Origin: Nocardioides aurantiacus
Lineage (GTDB): Bacteria > Actinomycetota > Actinomycetes > Propionibacteriales > Nocardioidaceae
Direction: 5' to 3'
Assembly (NCBI RefSeq): GCF_003752505.1
Contig: NZ_RKHO01000001.1
Coordinates: 3,410,001 to 3,474,000, forward strand
DNA: 64,000 nucleotides
The translations under genes and the position numbers were made by a program. The notes below the pieces were generated by a model. That model searched no databases and was not told the DNA's origin. It saw only the letters and a list, made by a program, of their open reading frames with translations. Shown in pieces: positions 56,346 through 64,000 of the stretch. The stretch's first letter is position 1. Each line of letters begins with the position of its first letter.

Positions 56346-56431
56346 TGCTAGCAGATGCAAACGCTGAGGGGGTGAACGCGGTCACATTCGCCCTGTATCG
56401 CGAGGGATTCCTCGTGCTAGCAGTGCTAGCA
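56346..56431. promoter_or_regulatory. Three TGCTAGCA operator copies upstream of the HTH gene
   Basis: The 8-base palindrome occurs at 56346-56353, 56415-56422 and 56424-56431. The last two are spaced one helical turn apart (9-base period). They bracket the probable promoter of the gene starting at 56325. The AT-containing palindrome stands out in this sequence. Confidence 0.6.
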
Positions 56432-56435
56432 ACTC

Positions 56436-57431
56436 TCAGGAACGGGGGTCGAGCACCGCCCGCACCTCGCCCACGGGACGGCCGCCGCCGAGCAGCTCCA
56501 CCCGTCCTGTACGCCGCACCGCGTCGGCGTCGACCCCGGGCTCGTCCAGCACCCCGTGACGCTCCAGCAGCGCCGCCATCAGCACCGGCCGCGCCCGCGC
56601 GCCCCCGTCGTAGGTCTTGGTCGCGAACGCCCGCCCGTCGGGCAGCGCCACGACGTAGCAGGACTCCGCCCCGGCCTTCCCGATCGCGCCGGGGACGGCC
56701 TCGAGGAGGGTGCGCTCGTCGCGCGTGCTGCCCGAGACGTACGCCGGGTGGGCGCGGATGGCGGCAGCGATGCGGCCCGCCGGCGTGCCCTCGGGTGCCG
56801 TGGCGATCCGGGCGAAGGCCCGCGCCAGGCCGGTCAGCGACGTCGAGAGCAGGGGGGCGCCGCAGCCGTCGACCGCGGTGACGGCGACGTCCTCGCCGGT
56901 GGTGGCGGCGAAGGTGCGGGTCAGCTGCTGCTGGAGCGGGTGGTCGACGTCGAGGTAGCTCGCCGTCGGCCAGCCGTTGGCGACACAGGTGGCGAGCATC
57001 GCGGCGTGCTTGCCCGAGCAGTTCATCAGCACGCTCGCCCGGGAGCCGCCGTCGCGGAGCAGCTGCTCGCGCGCCGCGTCGTCGAGCGGGAAGTCGGGGG
57101 GCGTCCGCAGGTCGGCCTCGGACAGGCCGGCGCCGGCGAGGATGCGGCGTACGCCGTCGAGGTGGAAGGGCTCGCCGGAGTGCGACGCGCACGACAGCGC
57201 GAGCAGCTCGCCGTCGAGGTCGAGCCCCGCCTCGAGCATGCCGAGCGCCTGCACCGGCTTGTTGCAGCTGCGCGGCAGCATCGGGCCGGCCGCGTCGCCC
57301 GCGGAGGCGACCACCTCGCCGGCCGCGTCGAGCACCACCCACGACCCGCGGTGGTGGCCCTCGGTGAACCCGGAGCGGACGATCTCGGCGACGACGACGG
57401 GGGCAGGTGAGGGGGCTGGGGAGTCCGACAT
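56436..57431 (-). CDS. Asparaginase II family protein
   Basis: A 331-residue protein of the Rhizobium-type asparaginase II family, unrelated in fold to E. coli AnsA/AnsB. Typical segments are VVVAEIVRSGFTEGHHRGSW, SCNKPVQALGMLEAG, SCASHSGEPFH, NCSGKHAAMLATC and AVDGCGAPLL. The conserved Ser/Lys/Cys/His residues of the family are present. The Ser-Cys-Asn-Lys-Pro replaces the more usual SxxKPxQ closely. It hydrolyses asparagine to aspartate and ammonia. TACCGT on the minus strand ends seven bases before the ATG, inside the promoter region of the divergent APS kinase gene. Confidence 0.88.
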   Translation of the reverse strand: MSDSPAPSPAPVVVAEIVRSGFTEGHHRGSWVVLDAAGEVVASAGDAAGPMLPRSCNKPVQALGMLEAGLDLDGELLALSCASHSGEPFHLDGVRRILAGAGLSEADLRTPPDFPLDDAAREQLLRDGGSRASVLMNCSGKHAAMLATCVANGWPTASYLDVDHPLQQQLTRTFAATTGEDVAVTAVDGCGAPLLSTSLTGLARAFARIATAPEGTPAGRIAAAIRAHPAYVSGSTRDERTLLEAVPGAIGKAGAESCYVVALPDGRAFATKTYDGGARARPVLMAALLERHGVLDEPGVDADAVRRTGRVELLGGGRPVGEVRAVLDPRS

Positions 57432-57474
57432 GGACGCGACGGTACTGAAGGGTCGGCTCTGGCACGATGTCCCG

Positions 57475-58704
57475 GTGCCCGCCCCCCAGCACTGCCCCTC
57501 CCCGCGCGAGCTGGACGACCTCGAGGTCCTGCTGAGCGGCGCCCTGGCCCCCCGCACGAGCTTCGACGACGACGTCCGGCTCGAGCTGCCCGCCGAGCTC
57601 GCCGCCCAGGTCGAGGCCGGCGGCGAGGTCGAGCTCGTCGACCCCGAGGGGCTGCCGCTCGCGCTGTACTCCCGTGAGCACCTGCTGCCGCTCGCGCGGG
57701 CGGCGTACGGCCCCTTCCGACGGCTGCAGGCCACCCCCGCCCGGGTCCGCGAGCAGCACCCCGACGCGCTCGTCGTCCCCGTCACCGCGCCGCTGGGCGA
57801 GGCCGCGCTGCGCCTCGTCGCCGAGCGCGCGGGCGAGCGCGAGGTGGTGCTGCTGACGCTGTCCGGCACCGGCACCCCGCAGGGCGTCAGCCCGGTCGGG
57901 CTGGTGCGGGCGACGCTGGCCGCCTCCCGGGCGCTGGCGGGCTCCGGCACGACGGCCCACGTGGTCGTCGTACCCCTGGCGGCGCGCGGTGACGCCGACC
58001 TCGACCACCGGCTCGGGCACGACGTCGTGAGCGCGTACGCCGCCGGCGAGGTGCTCGCGCTCCCGGGCGGCGCCACCGACACCGACGACGACTGGCCCGC
58101 CGAGGTCGCGGCCGTGGTCGAGCAGGACCAGCCCGACGACGACCACGTCGGTGTGGTGGTGCTCTTCACCGGCCTCTCCGGCAGCGGCAAGTCGACGATC
58201 GCCCGGGCGCTGCACGACCTGCTGCTCGAGGACGGTCGGCGGAGCGTGACGAGCCTCGACGGCGACGTCGTACGCCGCCACCTGAGCAAGGGCCTCGGCT
58301 TCTCCCGCGAGGACCGCGAGACCAACATCGCCCGGATCGGCTGGGTGGCCGCCGAGGTCGCCCGCCACCGCGGCGTCGCGCTCGCCTCCCCCATCGCGCC
58401 GTTCGACGCCACCCGCCAGCAGGTGCGGGCCATGGTCGAGGACGCCGGGGGCGAGCTGGTGCTCGTCCACGTCGCGACGCCGCTGGAGGAGTGCGAGCGG
58501 CGCGACCGCAAGGGCCTCTACGCCAGGGCCCGCCGCGGCGAGATCCCCGACTTCACCGGCATCTCCAGCCCCTACGAGGAGCCGCAGGACGCCGACGTCG
58601 TCGTCGACACCACCGGCCGCACCATCGAGGGCTGCCTCGCCGAGGTGGTCACCGCGCTCCCCTTCTTGCTGTCCGTGCCGGTCGAGCCCGTCGAGACGCC
58701 CTGA
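57475..58704 (+). CDS. cysC: Adenylylsulfate kinase with degenerate sulfurylase-like N-domain
   Basis: A 409-residue protein. The C-terminal 180 residues are a full APS kinase: P-loop FTGLSGSGKSTIARAL, the DGDVVRRHLSKGLGFSREDR motif, NIARIGWVA and the KGLYARARRGEIPDFTGISS lid. They make PAPS from APS and ATP. The N-terminal 220 residues look like a decayed ATP-sulfurylase domain: where the sulfurylase has QxRNPxHxxH there is only VVPVTAPLGEAALRLV, so catalysis there is unlikely. The start is chosen at GTG 57475 because CACGAT ends six bases upstream; an ATG at 57430 would overlap the divergent asparaginase start. Its stop overlaps the permease gene by one base. Confidence 0.82.
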   Translation: MPAPQHCPSPRELDDLEVLLSGALAPRTSFDDDVRLELPAELAAQVEAGGEVELVDPEGLPLALYSREHLLPLARAAYGPFRRLQATPARVREQHPDALVVPVTAPLGEAALRLVAERAGEREVVLLTLSGTGTPQGVSPVGLVRATLAASRALAGSGTTAHVVVVPLAARGDADLDHRLGHDVVSAYAAGEVLALPGGATDTDDDWPAEVAAVVEQDQPDDDHVGVVVLFTGLSGSGKSTIARALHDLLLEDGRRSVTSLDGDVVRRHLSKGLGFSREDRETNIARIGWVAAEVARHRGVALASPIAPFDATRQQVRAMVEDAGGELVLVHVATPLEECERRDRKGLYARARRGEIPDFTGISSPYEEPQDADVVVDTTGRTIEGCLAEVVTALPFLLSVPVEPVETP

Positions 58705-59669
58705 TGGACGACCTCCTCACCCTCTCCGCGCTCGCCGTCCTCGTCGTCAGCTTCGGCGTCGGCATCGTCGTGGGGCTGACCGGGATGGGCGGCGGGGCGC
58801 TGATGACGCCGGCGCTGATCTTCCTGGGGGTCCCCTCCACGGCGGCCGTGGCCAACGACCTGGTCGCCGCGAGCATCAACAAGTCGGTGGGCGCCTCGGT
58901 GCACTGGCGGCGCGGCTCGCCCGACCTGCGCCTGGCCGGGCTGCTGGTGGCGGGGTCGGTGCCGTTCGCGTTCGCCGGCGGGTTCATCGTCAAGAGCGTC
59001 GGAGCGGCCGCGGAGCAGGAGGAGTTCCTGAAGACCGCGATCGGCTGCGCGTTGCTGTTCACCGCAGCGACGTACGCCCTGCGGATGTATCTCCAGCTGC
59101 GCCACGTGACCGGCGGCAACACCCTGAGCGAGGAGCAGCCGCGCGTCCGCGCCGTCCCGACGCTGCTGGTGGGCGCGATCGGCGGGCTGCTGGTCGGCAT
59201 CACCTCGGTGGGGTCGGGCTCGCTGATCATGGTGGCGCTGCTGCTGATCTACCCCACGCTGTCGGCGGTGCGGCTGGTCGGCACCGACCTGGTGCAGGCC
59301 GTCCCGCTCGTCCTCGCCGCCGCGGTCGGCCACGTCGTCACGCAGGGCGTGACCTGGGAGGTGCTGATCCCGCTGGTCCTCGGCGGCACCCCCGGCACGT
59401 TCCTGGGCGCCCGGATGGCCGCGTGGGTGACGCAGTCGGTCATCCGTCGCGGGATCGTCATCGTCCTGTCACTCACCGGACTCACGATGCTGGGTGCCCC
59501 GCCCGCGTGGGTCGGCATCATCGGCGCCGGCATGCTGCTCCTGGGCCCGCTGGCCTGGGGTTTCGTGCGCACCCGGCACGGCCTGACGGCGTTCGACAAC
59601 GACTCGACGGCCTGGCGCGTGGGCTCCCCCGGCCCCGCCGACGGCCACACCAGCGCCCCGGAGGACTAG
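58704..59669 (+). CDS. TauE/SafE-family (TSUP) permease
   Basis: A 321-residue membrane protein with about eight helices. It has the two TSUP half-repeats, each opening with a Gly-rich helix: GIVVGLTGMGGGALMTPALI and AIGGLLVGITSVGSGSLIMV. The family exports or imports sulfite, sulfoacetate or related organosulfur anions. Coupling to the APS kinase gene (overlapping TGATG) favours a sulfur oxyanion, perhaps sulfate uptake for PAPS synthesis or sulfite export. Direction of transport cannot be read from sequence. A polar 30-residue tail ends the protein. Confidence 0.88.
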   Translation: MDDLLTLSALAVLVVSFGVGIVVGLTGMGGGALMTPALIFLGVPSTAAVANDLVAASINKSVGASVHWRRGSPDLRLAGLLVAGSVPFAFAGGFIVKSVGAAAEQEEFLKTAIGCALLFTAATYALRMYLQLRHVTGGNTLSEEQPRVRAVPTLLVGAIGGLLVGITSVGSGSLIMVALLLIYPTLSAVRLVGTDLVQAVPLVLAAAVGHVVTQGVTWEVLIPLVLGGTPGTFLGARMAAWVTQSVIRRGIVIVLSLTGLTMLGAPPAWVGIIGAGMLLLGPLAWGFVRTRHGLTAFDNDSTAWRVGSPGPADGHTSAPED

Positions 59670-59722
59670 ACCGGAGGGGTGGCGGAGGTCACCGCACCCT
59701 GGGCGGTTGGGGACGTGACTCC

Positions 59723-59784
59723 TAGGGTAGGACCTCGTTGGTCCAACAAAGGGCTGACAACTCAAATCGGGGGATTTGATCTTC
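59723..59784 (+). promoter_or_regulatory. Promoter and leader of polysaccharide sugar transferase
   Basis: TAGGGT (59723-59728) is a plausible -10, giving a leader of about 50 bases. The leader contains a small inverted repeat GGACC-TCGTT-GGTCC and a GGGGGA ribosome-binding site before the ATG at 59785. Confidence 0.45.
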
Positions 59785-61248
59785 ATGACTGTGCAGCTGG
59801 TCCACAGCTCGACACGCGTCGCACGCGACTCCCACGGATTGAAGTACGTCCCCGTGGTCGCCTTCGGCCTCGACCTCGTGCTCGTGACCTTCAGCGTCTT
59901 CGTCGCCGTCCTCGGCCGCGAGAGCATCGCGCTGCCCGGACCGTCCGCCAGCAACGACGTCACGTCGACCCTCGAGGTCGCCGGTCCGCTGATGATGTTC
60001 GGCTGGGTCGCCGTGCTCTTCCTGATGGGCGCCTACCGGCTCCAGGTGTTCGGCGCGGGGCTCGACGAGTACAAGCGCGTCATCAGCGGCTCCCTCGTGA
60101 CCGCGGCCGCCGTCACGTCGGTGTGCTACCTCGCCAGCTTCCCCCTGTCGCGGGTGTTCTTCCTGCTGTGCTTCCTCGTGGGCGTCCCCGTGCTCGTGAC
60201 CGGCCGCCTCCTGCTCCGCCGCAGCCTGCAGCGCGCCCGCACCCGCGGCGCCCTGCAGCACCGCGTGCTCATCGCCGGCACCGAGGGCCACGTCGACGAG
60301 ATCGCGTCGGTCCTGGCGCGCGAGTCCTGGCTGGGCTACCGCGTCATCGGCGCGCTCACGCCCAACGCCACCGCCGAGCGCGACGCCACCGCCTCCGGCG
60401 TCCCCCTGGTGGGGCACTCCCGGTCCCTCGCCGAGGTCGCCATCGAGGCCGACGTCGACGTCGTGTTCCTGGCCGGTGGCGCCTTCGACACCTCGGCCGA
60501 CATGCGCCGCCTGGCCTGGGACCTCGAGCACGAGGACATCGAGGTGGTCATCGCCCCGAGCGTCACCGACGTGGCCGCCGAGCGCGTCAGCATCCGACCC
60601 GTCGGCGGCATGCCCCTGGTCCACCTCGAGAAGCCCCGTTCCCGCGAGGCCGTGCGTCGCATGAAGCGCACCTTCGACATCGTCGGCTCCCTGGTCCTGC
60701 TGGCAGCCTTCTCGCCCGTCTTCGCCTTCGCCGCGCTCAAGGTCAAGCTCCACGACGGCGGTCCGGTGTTCTTCCGGCAGGCGCGCGCCGGCCGCGACAA
60801 CATCATGTTCGAGTGCCTGAAGTTCCGCACCATGGTGATGGACGCCGAGGCCCGTCTGGCCGACCTGCACGCGGCCGCAGGCTACGAGGGCGGGCTGTTC
60901 AAGCTCGAGGACGACCCCCGCATCACCAAGCCCGGCCAGTGGCTGCGTCGCTTCTCCGTCGACGAGCTGCCCCAGCTGGTCAACGTCCTCAAGGGCGACA
61001 TGAGCCTCGTCGGCCCCCGCCCGCCGCTGGAGCACGAGGTCGCGCAGTACGACGACGACGTCGCCCGCCGGCTCCGCGTCCGACCCGGCATGACCGGCCT
61101 CTGGCAGGTCTCCGGCCGCAGCGACCTGTCGTGGTCCGAGGCCATCCGCCTCGACCTCTACTACGTCGACAACTGGTCGATGGTCCAGGACCTCACCATC
61201 CTGTTCCGCACCTTCAGCGCCGTCTTCGCCTCCCGCGGCGCCTACTAG
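59785..61248 (+). CDS. Exopolysaccharide polyprenyl sugar-1-phosphate transferase
   Basis: A 487-residue initiating glycosyltransferase that loads a hexose-1-phosphate on undecaprenyl phosphate. Four N-terminal membrane helices (residues about 20-150) and a Rossmann-like CoA-binding type domain (150-280: HRVLIAGTEGHVDEI) precede the bacterial sugar transferase domain. That domain starts MKRTFDIVGSLVLLAAFSPV and has CLKFRTMVMDAE, DELPQLVNVLKGDMSLVGPR and PGMTGLWQVSGRSD. The ATG at 59785 is chosen over TTG 59776 for its ribosome-binding site spacing. It opens the polysaccharide locus that continues past the window. Confidence 0.93.
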   Translation: MTVQLVHSSTRVARDSHGLKYVPVVAFGLDLVLVTFSVFVAVLGRESIALPGPSASNDVTSTLEVAGPLMMFGWVAVLFLMGAYRLQVFGAGLDEYKRVISGSLVTAAAVTSVCYLASFPLSRVFFLLCFLVGVPVLVTGRLLLRRSLQRARTRGALQHRVLIAGTEGHVDEIASVLARESWLGYRVIGALTPNATAERDATASGVPLVGHSRSLAEVAIEADVDVVFLAGGAFDTSADMRRLAWDLEHEDIEVVIAPSVTDVAAERVSIRPVGGMPLVHLEKPRSREAVRRMKRTFDIVGSLVLLAAFSPVFAFAALKVKLHDGGPVFFRQARAGRDNIMFECLKFRTMVMDAEARLADLHAAAGYEGGLFKLEDDPRITKPGQWLRRFSVDELPQLVNVLKGDMSLVGPRPPLEHEVAQYDDDVARRLRVRPGMTGLWQVSGRSDLSWSEAIRLDLYYVDNWSMVQDLTILFRTFSAVFASRGAY

Positions 61249-61277
61249 GCGAGCTTTCCGGCGACCGCGACGCCCGA

Positions 61278-63281
61278 TCACGACGACCTACGTCGGCGCG
61301 CCACCTCCAGCCGCAAACGGCGAGGAAGGCGTCTGAGCTGCTCGCGGTTCTCCAGGTGCCACGCCCGTCCTCGGAGGAGGCTGCGCCATGGTTCCGAGCT
61401 GGCTTCGGCGGAGCCTGCGCGCCACGAGTTGACCCGGCGCAGCCGCCCCTCGCCTCGCCACAGGTTCTCGACCACCTGGCGGGTGCGCAGCTGCTGGGCC
61501 AGAGGGGCATACGGCAACCAGATCTCCTCCTGCCAGGGAAAGGCCCCCCACACCTTCGCCTCGTGCCGGGTGGGGTGCACCCAGAACATGCGCAAGAGCT
61601 CCAAGACGGGTGTTGCCACGTCGAGGTGCGCCGAGTCAGGGGGCAGGACCTCCGCCACGAGCTCGGCGGTGCGTACGGCACAGCCGTGCACCACCCCGAG
61701 CCCCCAGTCGACGACCGGCACATTGACCTCGGACTCCAGCACGGGCTCCCATCTCCCGTCCACCGACCGATAGTCGAGCGTGCGCCCGACCGACCCCGCG
61801 CACAGCGTCTCCACCACGGTGTGCGCGGACCGAAGACGATCCAGAGCGTGTGGGTGCCGCGGTTCGTCGAAGAGCCACGGCACCAGGAGGGTCGAGCCCC
61901 TCCGGGCCAGGTCCCCGGGATCGCCGAGCAGACCCACGTAGAAGTGGTGCAGCCTGTGACCGCCCATCTGGGCAACCAGGTGGTCGACCGCAAAGGCGGC
62001 TGATCCGCCCCACCCCGCGTCGACGAGTGCGCTGGGGACACCGTCGGCCAGACCTTCCTGACGGAGGTAAGCGATGCTGCGGTCCGCCATCTGCCGGCCG
62101 CGCCTGCGTACCTCGGAGACCAGCGGTTCGGACTGCAGTGCGCCAGCCAGCTGCTGTCGCTCCTCGAGGTTGAGCGGGAGGTCTGCTCGGTCGGCGAGAC
62201 AGCAGTCGAGGCCGACGAGGTCGTAGACCTCGGACGGATCGAGGTCCACCCGCGCCAGCAACGTCCTGGCGGTGTAGTCGACGCCGGCATCGACCCAGCG
62301 GGCCAACAGCTCGTCATGGGTGGCGGACGCCCCGAAGACCCACGGCCGACGCGAGGCGTGGAGGTAGCGGAGCTCGAGCTCGGGGGCGAGCCGGGTGACG
62401 ATCGGACGAGCCGCGGCCAGCATGGACTCCCCGTCACGGGCCACGTAGTACAGCCGCCGGACGCCGCGCAGACGCGCTTGGTCGACGACCCAGCTGGCGA
62501 AGCCGACGAGCATGGCGCCCAGGGGGCCGGCACCGACCTCGGCCTGGGCGGGCGGTGCACCTCGGCGGAGCGCCTCCAGGCGCGACAGGCGCGAGGCGCC
62601 CGCGATGAGCGACGTCATCCCGGCGCTGTCGGCTGCGCTGCCCTCGAGCAACCTCTCGTAGCGGTTGAGCCGCCCCTGCGGCTTCCAGGAGGACGACCAC
62701 CCCTCGATCCGTGCCGCCGCGACGTCGCTGCGTGGGTGGTCACCGTGGTGGTGCACGACGTCATGCTGACCGAGCTGCTCGGCCACCAGGGTGAACAGAC
62801 CGCCGTGCGCCTTGCTGACACCCCGCTCGCTCGAGGTGAACACCCGGTCCGACTCCCGGGCCAAGCCGTGACGCAGGAGCAGCTCCTTCACGAAGGCCTC
62901 ACGGTGCGGCGTGTCGGAGACGAAGATCACGGCTCCCGCGGTGCGTGCTGCCACCACCACCTCGGCGACACCTGGGGCGGGCACGACCAGCTCGCGCTCG
63001 ACCGTCTCCTCGGCATCGACCCAGCGCGCTGCCTCCGCCTCGTCGACGACCAGCGCCTCGGCCACCGCGCTGTAGATCTCGTGGAGGGTCGCGTGACGCC
63101 CCAGGAGCCGCGTCAGAGCCCCTTCGTGCCGTCGACGGGCAAGCGCGAACACGTGCGGGTCGACCACCAGCACGCCCTGACGCCGGAGGCGGTCCGCGAC
63201 CAGCCCGAACACGGCGTCCGGATCACCCACGCGTCGGGTCAGGACGGTGTCGAAGACATCGAACGAGGTGGTCACGGCCAT
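61278..63281 (-). CDS. HAD-superfamily protein of a polysaccharide locus
   Basis: A 667-residue two-part protein. Residues 1-220 are a HAD phosphatase-like domain: SFDVFDTVLTRR (nucleophile Asp8, Thr12), IFVSDTPH with the conserved Ser, RGVSKAHGG with Lys and HHHGDHPRSDV with the metal Asps. The remaining 440 residues form a second domain I cannot name. It opens with RRLYYVARDGESMLAAARPI and LRYLHASRRPWVFGA, a pattern typical of large HAD-type proteins in capsule and O-antigen clusters. A GGAG ribosome-binding site precedes the ATG. It probably processes a phosphorylated sugar or glycan intermediate. Confidence 0.75.
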   Translation of the reverse strand: MAVTTSFDVFDTVLTRRVGDPDAVFGLVADRLRRQGVLVVDPHVFALARRRHEGALTRLLGRHATLHEIYSAVAEALVVDEAEAARWVDAEETVERELVVPAPGVAEVVVAARTAGAVIFVSDTPHREAFVKELLLRHGLARESDRVFTSSERGVSKAHGGLFTLVAEQLGQHDVVHHHGDHPRSDVAAARIEGWSSSWKPQGRLNRYERLLEGSAADSAGMTSLIAGASRLSRLEALRRGAPPAQAEVGAGPLGAMLVGFASWVVDQARLRGVRRLYYVARDGESMLAAARPIVTRLAPELELRYLHASRRPWVFGASATHDELLARWVDAGVDYTARTLLARVDLDPSEVYDLVGLDCCLADRADLPLNLEERQQLAGALQSEPLVSEVRRRGRQMADRSIAYLRQEGLADGVPSALVDAGWGGSAAFAVDHLVAQMGGHRLHHFYVGLLGDPGDLARRGSTLLVPWLFDEPRHPHALDRLRSAHTVVETLCAGSVGRTLDYRSVDGRWEPVLESEVNVPVVDWGLGVVHGCAVRTAELVAEVLPPDSAHLDVATPVLELLRMFWVHPTRHEAKVWGAFPWQEEIWLPYAPLAQQLRTRQVVENLWRGEGRLRRVNSWRAGSAEASSEPWRSLLRGRAWHLENREQLRRLPRRLRLEVARRRRSS

Positions 63282-63375
63282 CACACGGGCTCCGTCAGGA
63301 CGAAGGGAAGTATGGGTCCAGCATTGCCTACTGCATCGACGGTGACCACACAGGCGCAGGACCGCCGTGCGCCAC

Positions 63376-64000
63376 TCAGCGTCGGCCCAGTGCCCGATAG
63401 CTGAACCCGGCGGCCCGCCAGGCAGCGGCGTCGAGGCAGTTGCGTCCGTCGAGCACCCGCTTGTCCCGCACGAGCCCGGCGACGTGGGTCGGGTCGAGGG
63501 AGACGTACTGCTGCCACTCGGTGAGCACGAGCACCAGCTCGGCCCCGGTGAGCGCGTCGTCGACGTCCTCGGCGAAGACCAGGTCGGGCCACTTGCGGCG
63601 GGAGTTCTCGATGGCCTGCGGGTCGGTGACGACCACGGACGCCCCCTGGAGCGACATCTGGGCGGCCACACTCAGGGCGGGCGAGTCCCGCACGTCGTCG
63701 CTGTCGGGCTTGAACGACGAGCCGAGCACCGCGATGCGGCGTCCCTGGATCGACCCACCCAGCTCCTCGCGGGCCAGGTCGACCATCCGGACCCGACGAC
63801 GCATGTTGATGGCGTCGACCTCGCGCAGGAAGCTCAGCGCCTGGTCGACGCCCAGCTCGCCCGCCCGCGCCATGAAGGCGCGGATGTCCTTGGGCAGGCA
63901 GCCACCACCGAACCCGAGGCCGGCGTTGAGGAAGCTCCGGCCGATGCGTTCGTCGAGGCCGATGGCGTCGGCCAGGAAGGTGACATCGGCTCCCGACGCC
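63376..64000 (-). CDS. UDP-glucose 6-dehydrogenase family, C-terminal part
   Basis: The last about 208 codons of a nucleotide-sugar dehydrogenase; the 5' end lies beyond the window. The catalytic cysteine is in LGFGGGCLPKDIRAF (the usual motif is GFGGSCFPKD). The C-terminal NAD-linked domain follows, with VLGSSFKPDSDDVRDSPAL and the final segment DKRVLDGRNCLDAAAW. The enzyme oxidises UDP-glucose to UDP-glucuronate or a related sugar for the polysaccharide locus. An internal ATG at 63873 is not the start, because the catalytic motif lies upstream of it. Confidence 0.92.
   Translation of the reverse strand, partial: ASGADVTFLADAIGLDERIGRSFLNAGLGFGGGCLPKDIRAFMARAGELGVDQALSFLREVDAINMRRRVRMVDLAREELGGSIQGRRIAVLGSSFKPDSDDVRDSPALSVAAQMSLQGASVVVTDPQAIENSRRKWPDLVFAEDVDDALTGAELVLVLTEWQQYVSLDPTHVAGLVRDKRVLDGRNCLDAAAWRAAGFSYRALGRR

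Noticed and set aside
63376-63873. UDP-sugar dehydrogenase starting at ATG 63873
   Set aside because: The catalytic GGGCLPKD motif is encoded upstream in the same frame up to the window end, so the gene is 5'-truncated by the window, not short.

Overview
The window is about 73% G+C with dense, mostly ATG/GTG-started genes. It has several actinobacterial markers: the mycothiol glycosyltransferase MshA, a CarD-type RNA polymerase regulator, an HbhA-like Lys/Ala-rich protein, a class E-like sortase and SenX3-RegX3. Taken together this suggests a chromosomal segment of a Nocardioidaceae-type actinomycete (Nocardioides or a close relative). I see no prophage, insertion sequence, integrase or CRISPR array. 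The genus is inferred from gene content and general protein resemblance, not from a search.

Layout. 1-7302: a 5'-truncated FMN-dependent glutamate-synthase-like gene (-), a PhaC-like hydrolase, a secreted SGNH hydrolase, a Kv-type potassium channel (-), a GPH transporter overlapping a PLP-dependent lyase, and a haloperoxidase-like hydrolase. 7422-14996: ung, pdxY, a DeoR regulator, and a four-gene polyol uptake and oxidation operon (binding protein, two permeases, mannitol-type dehydrogenase) with no ATPase. 15028-26997: an exported sulfatase, a large secreted subtilase, two CorC/HlyC-type membrane proteins, selO, tRNA-Thr, a sortase and a membrane-anchored phosphoesterase. 27000-36394: rlmB, cysS, a secreted C39-like protein, a molybdopterin oxidoreductase, ispF, a YqgE protein, a hydrolase, ispD, a degenerate IspD-like gene and carD. 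These are the pieces of the actinobacterial carD-ispD-ispF-cysS-rlmB block, rearranged.

36616-47564: a UbiA-type membrane protein, an LpqE-like lipoprotein, a secreted unknown, gpmA, phoU divergent from senX3-regX3 across a candidate PHO box, a YbdK-type ligase, a DMT exporter, a YbjN protein, mshA and a short-chain dehydrogenase. This resembles the Mycobacterium tuberculosis Rv0484c-Rv0491 neighbourhood. 47611-57431: a septum-formation-type lipoprotein, an LMW phosphatase, typA, a DUF559-type protein, an M4 protease with a possible C-terminal inhibitor domain, an esterase, and a DUF2516 / HbhA-like / HTH cluster matching Rv0474-Rv0476, then an asparaginase. 57475-64000: an APS kinase with a degenerate N-terminal domain, a TauE/SafE permease, and the edge of a polysaccharide locus (sugar-1-phosphate transferase, HAD protein, UDP-sugar dehydrogenase cut by the window end).

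Two themes stand out. First, about 23 genes have a TAnnnT-like -10 hexamer ending exactly 6-7 bases before the start codon, so leaderless transcription appears to be the default here. Second, the IspD-like protein next to ispD keeps the dimer-arm motifs that the canonical IspD in this window has lost, which suggests a two-subunit MEP cytidylyltransferase. Intergenic spaces are short (none above 300 bases) and several carry strong hairpins, including unusually long ones at 16898-16960 and 24451-24549.
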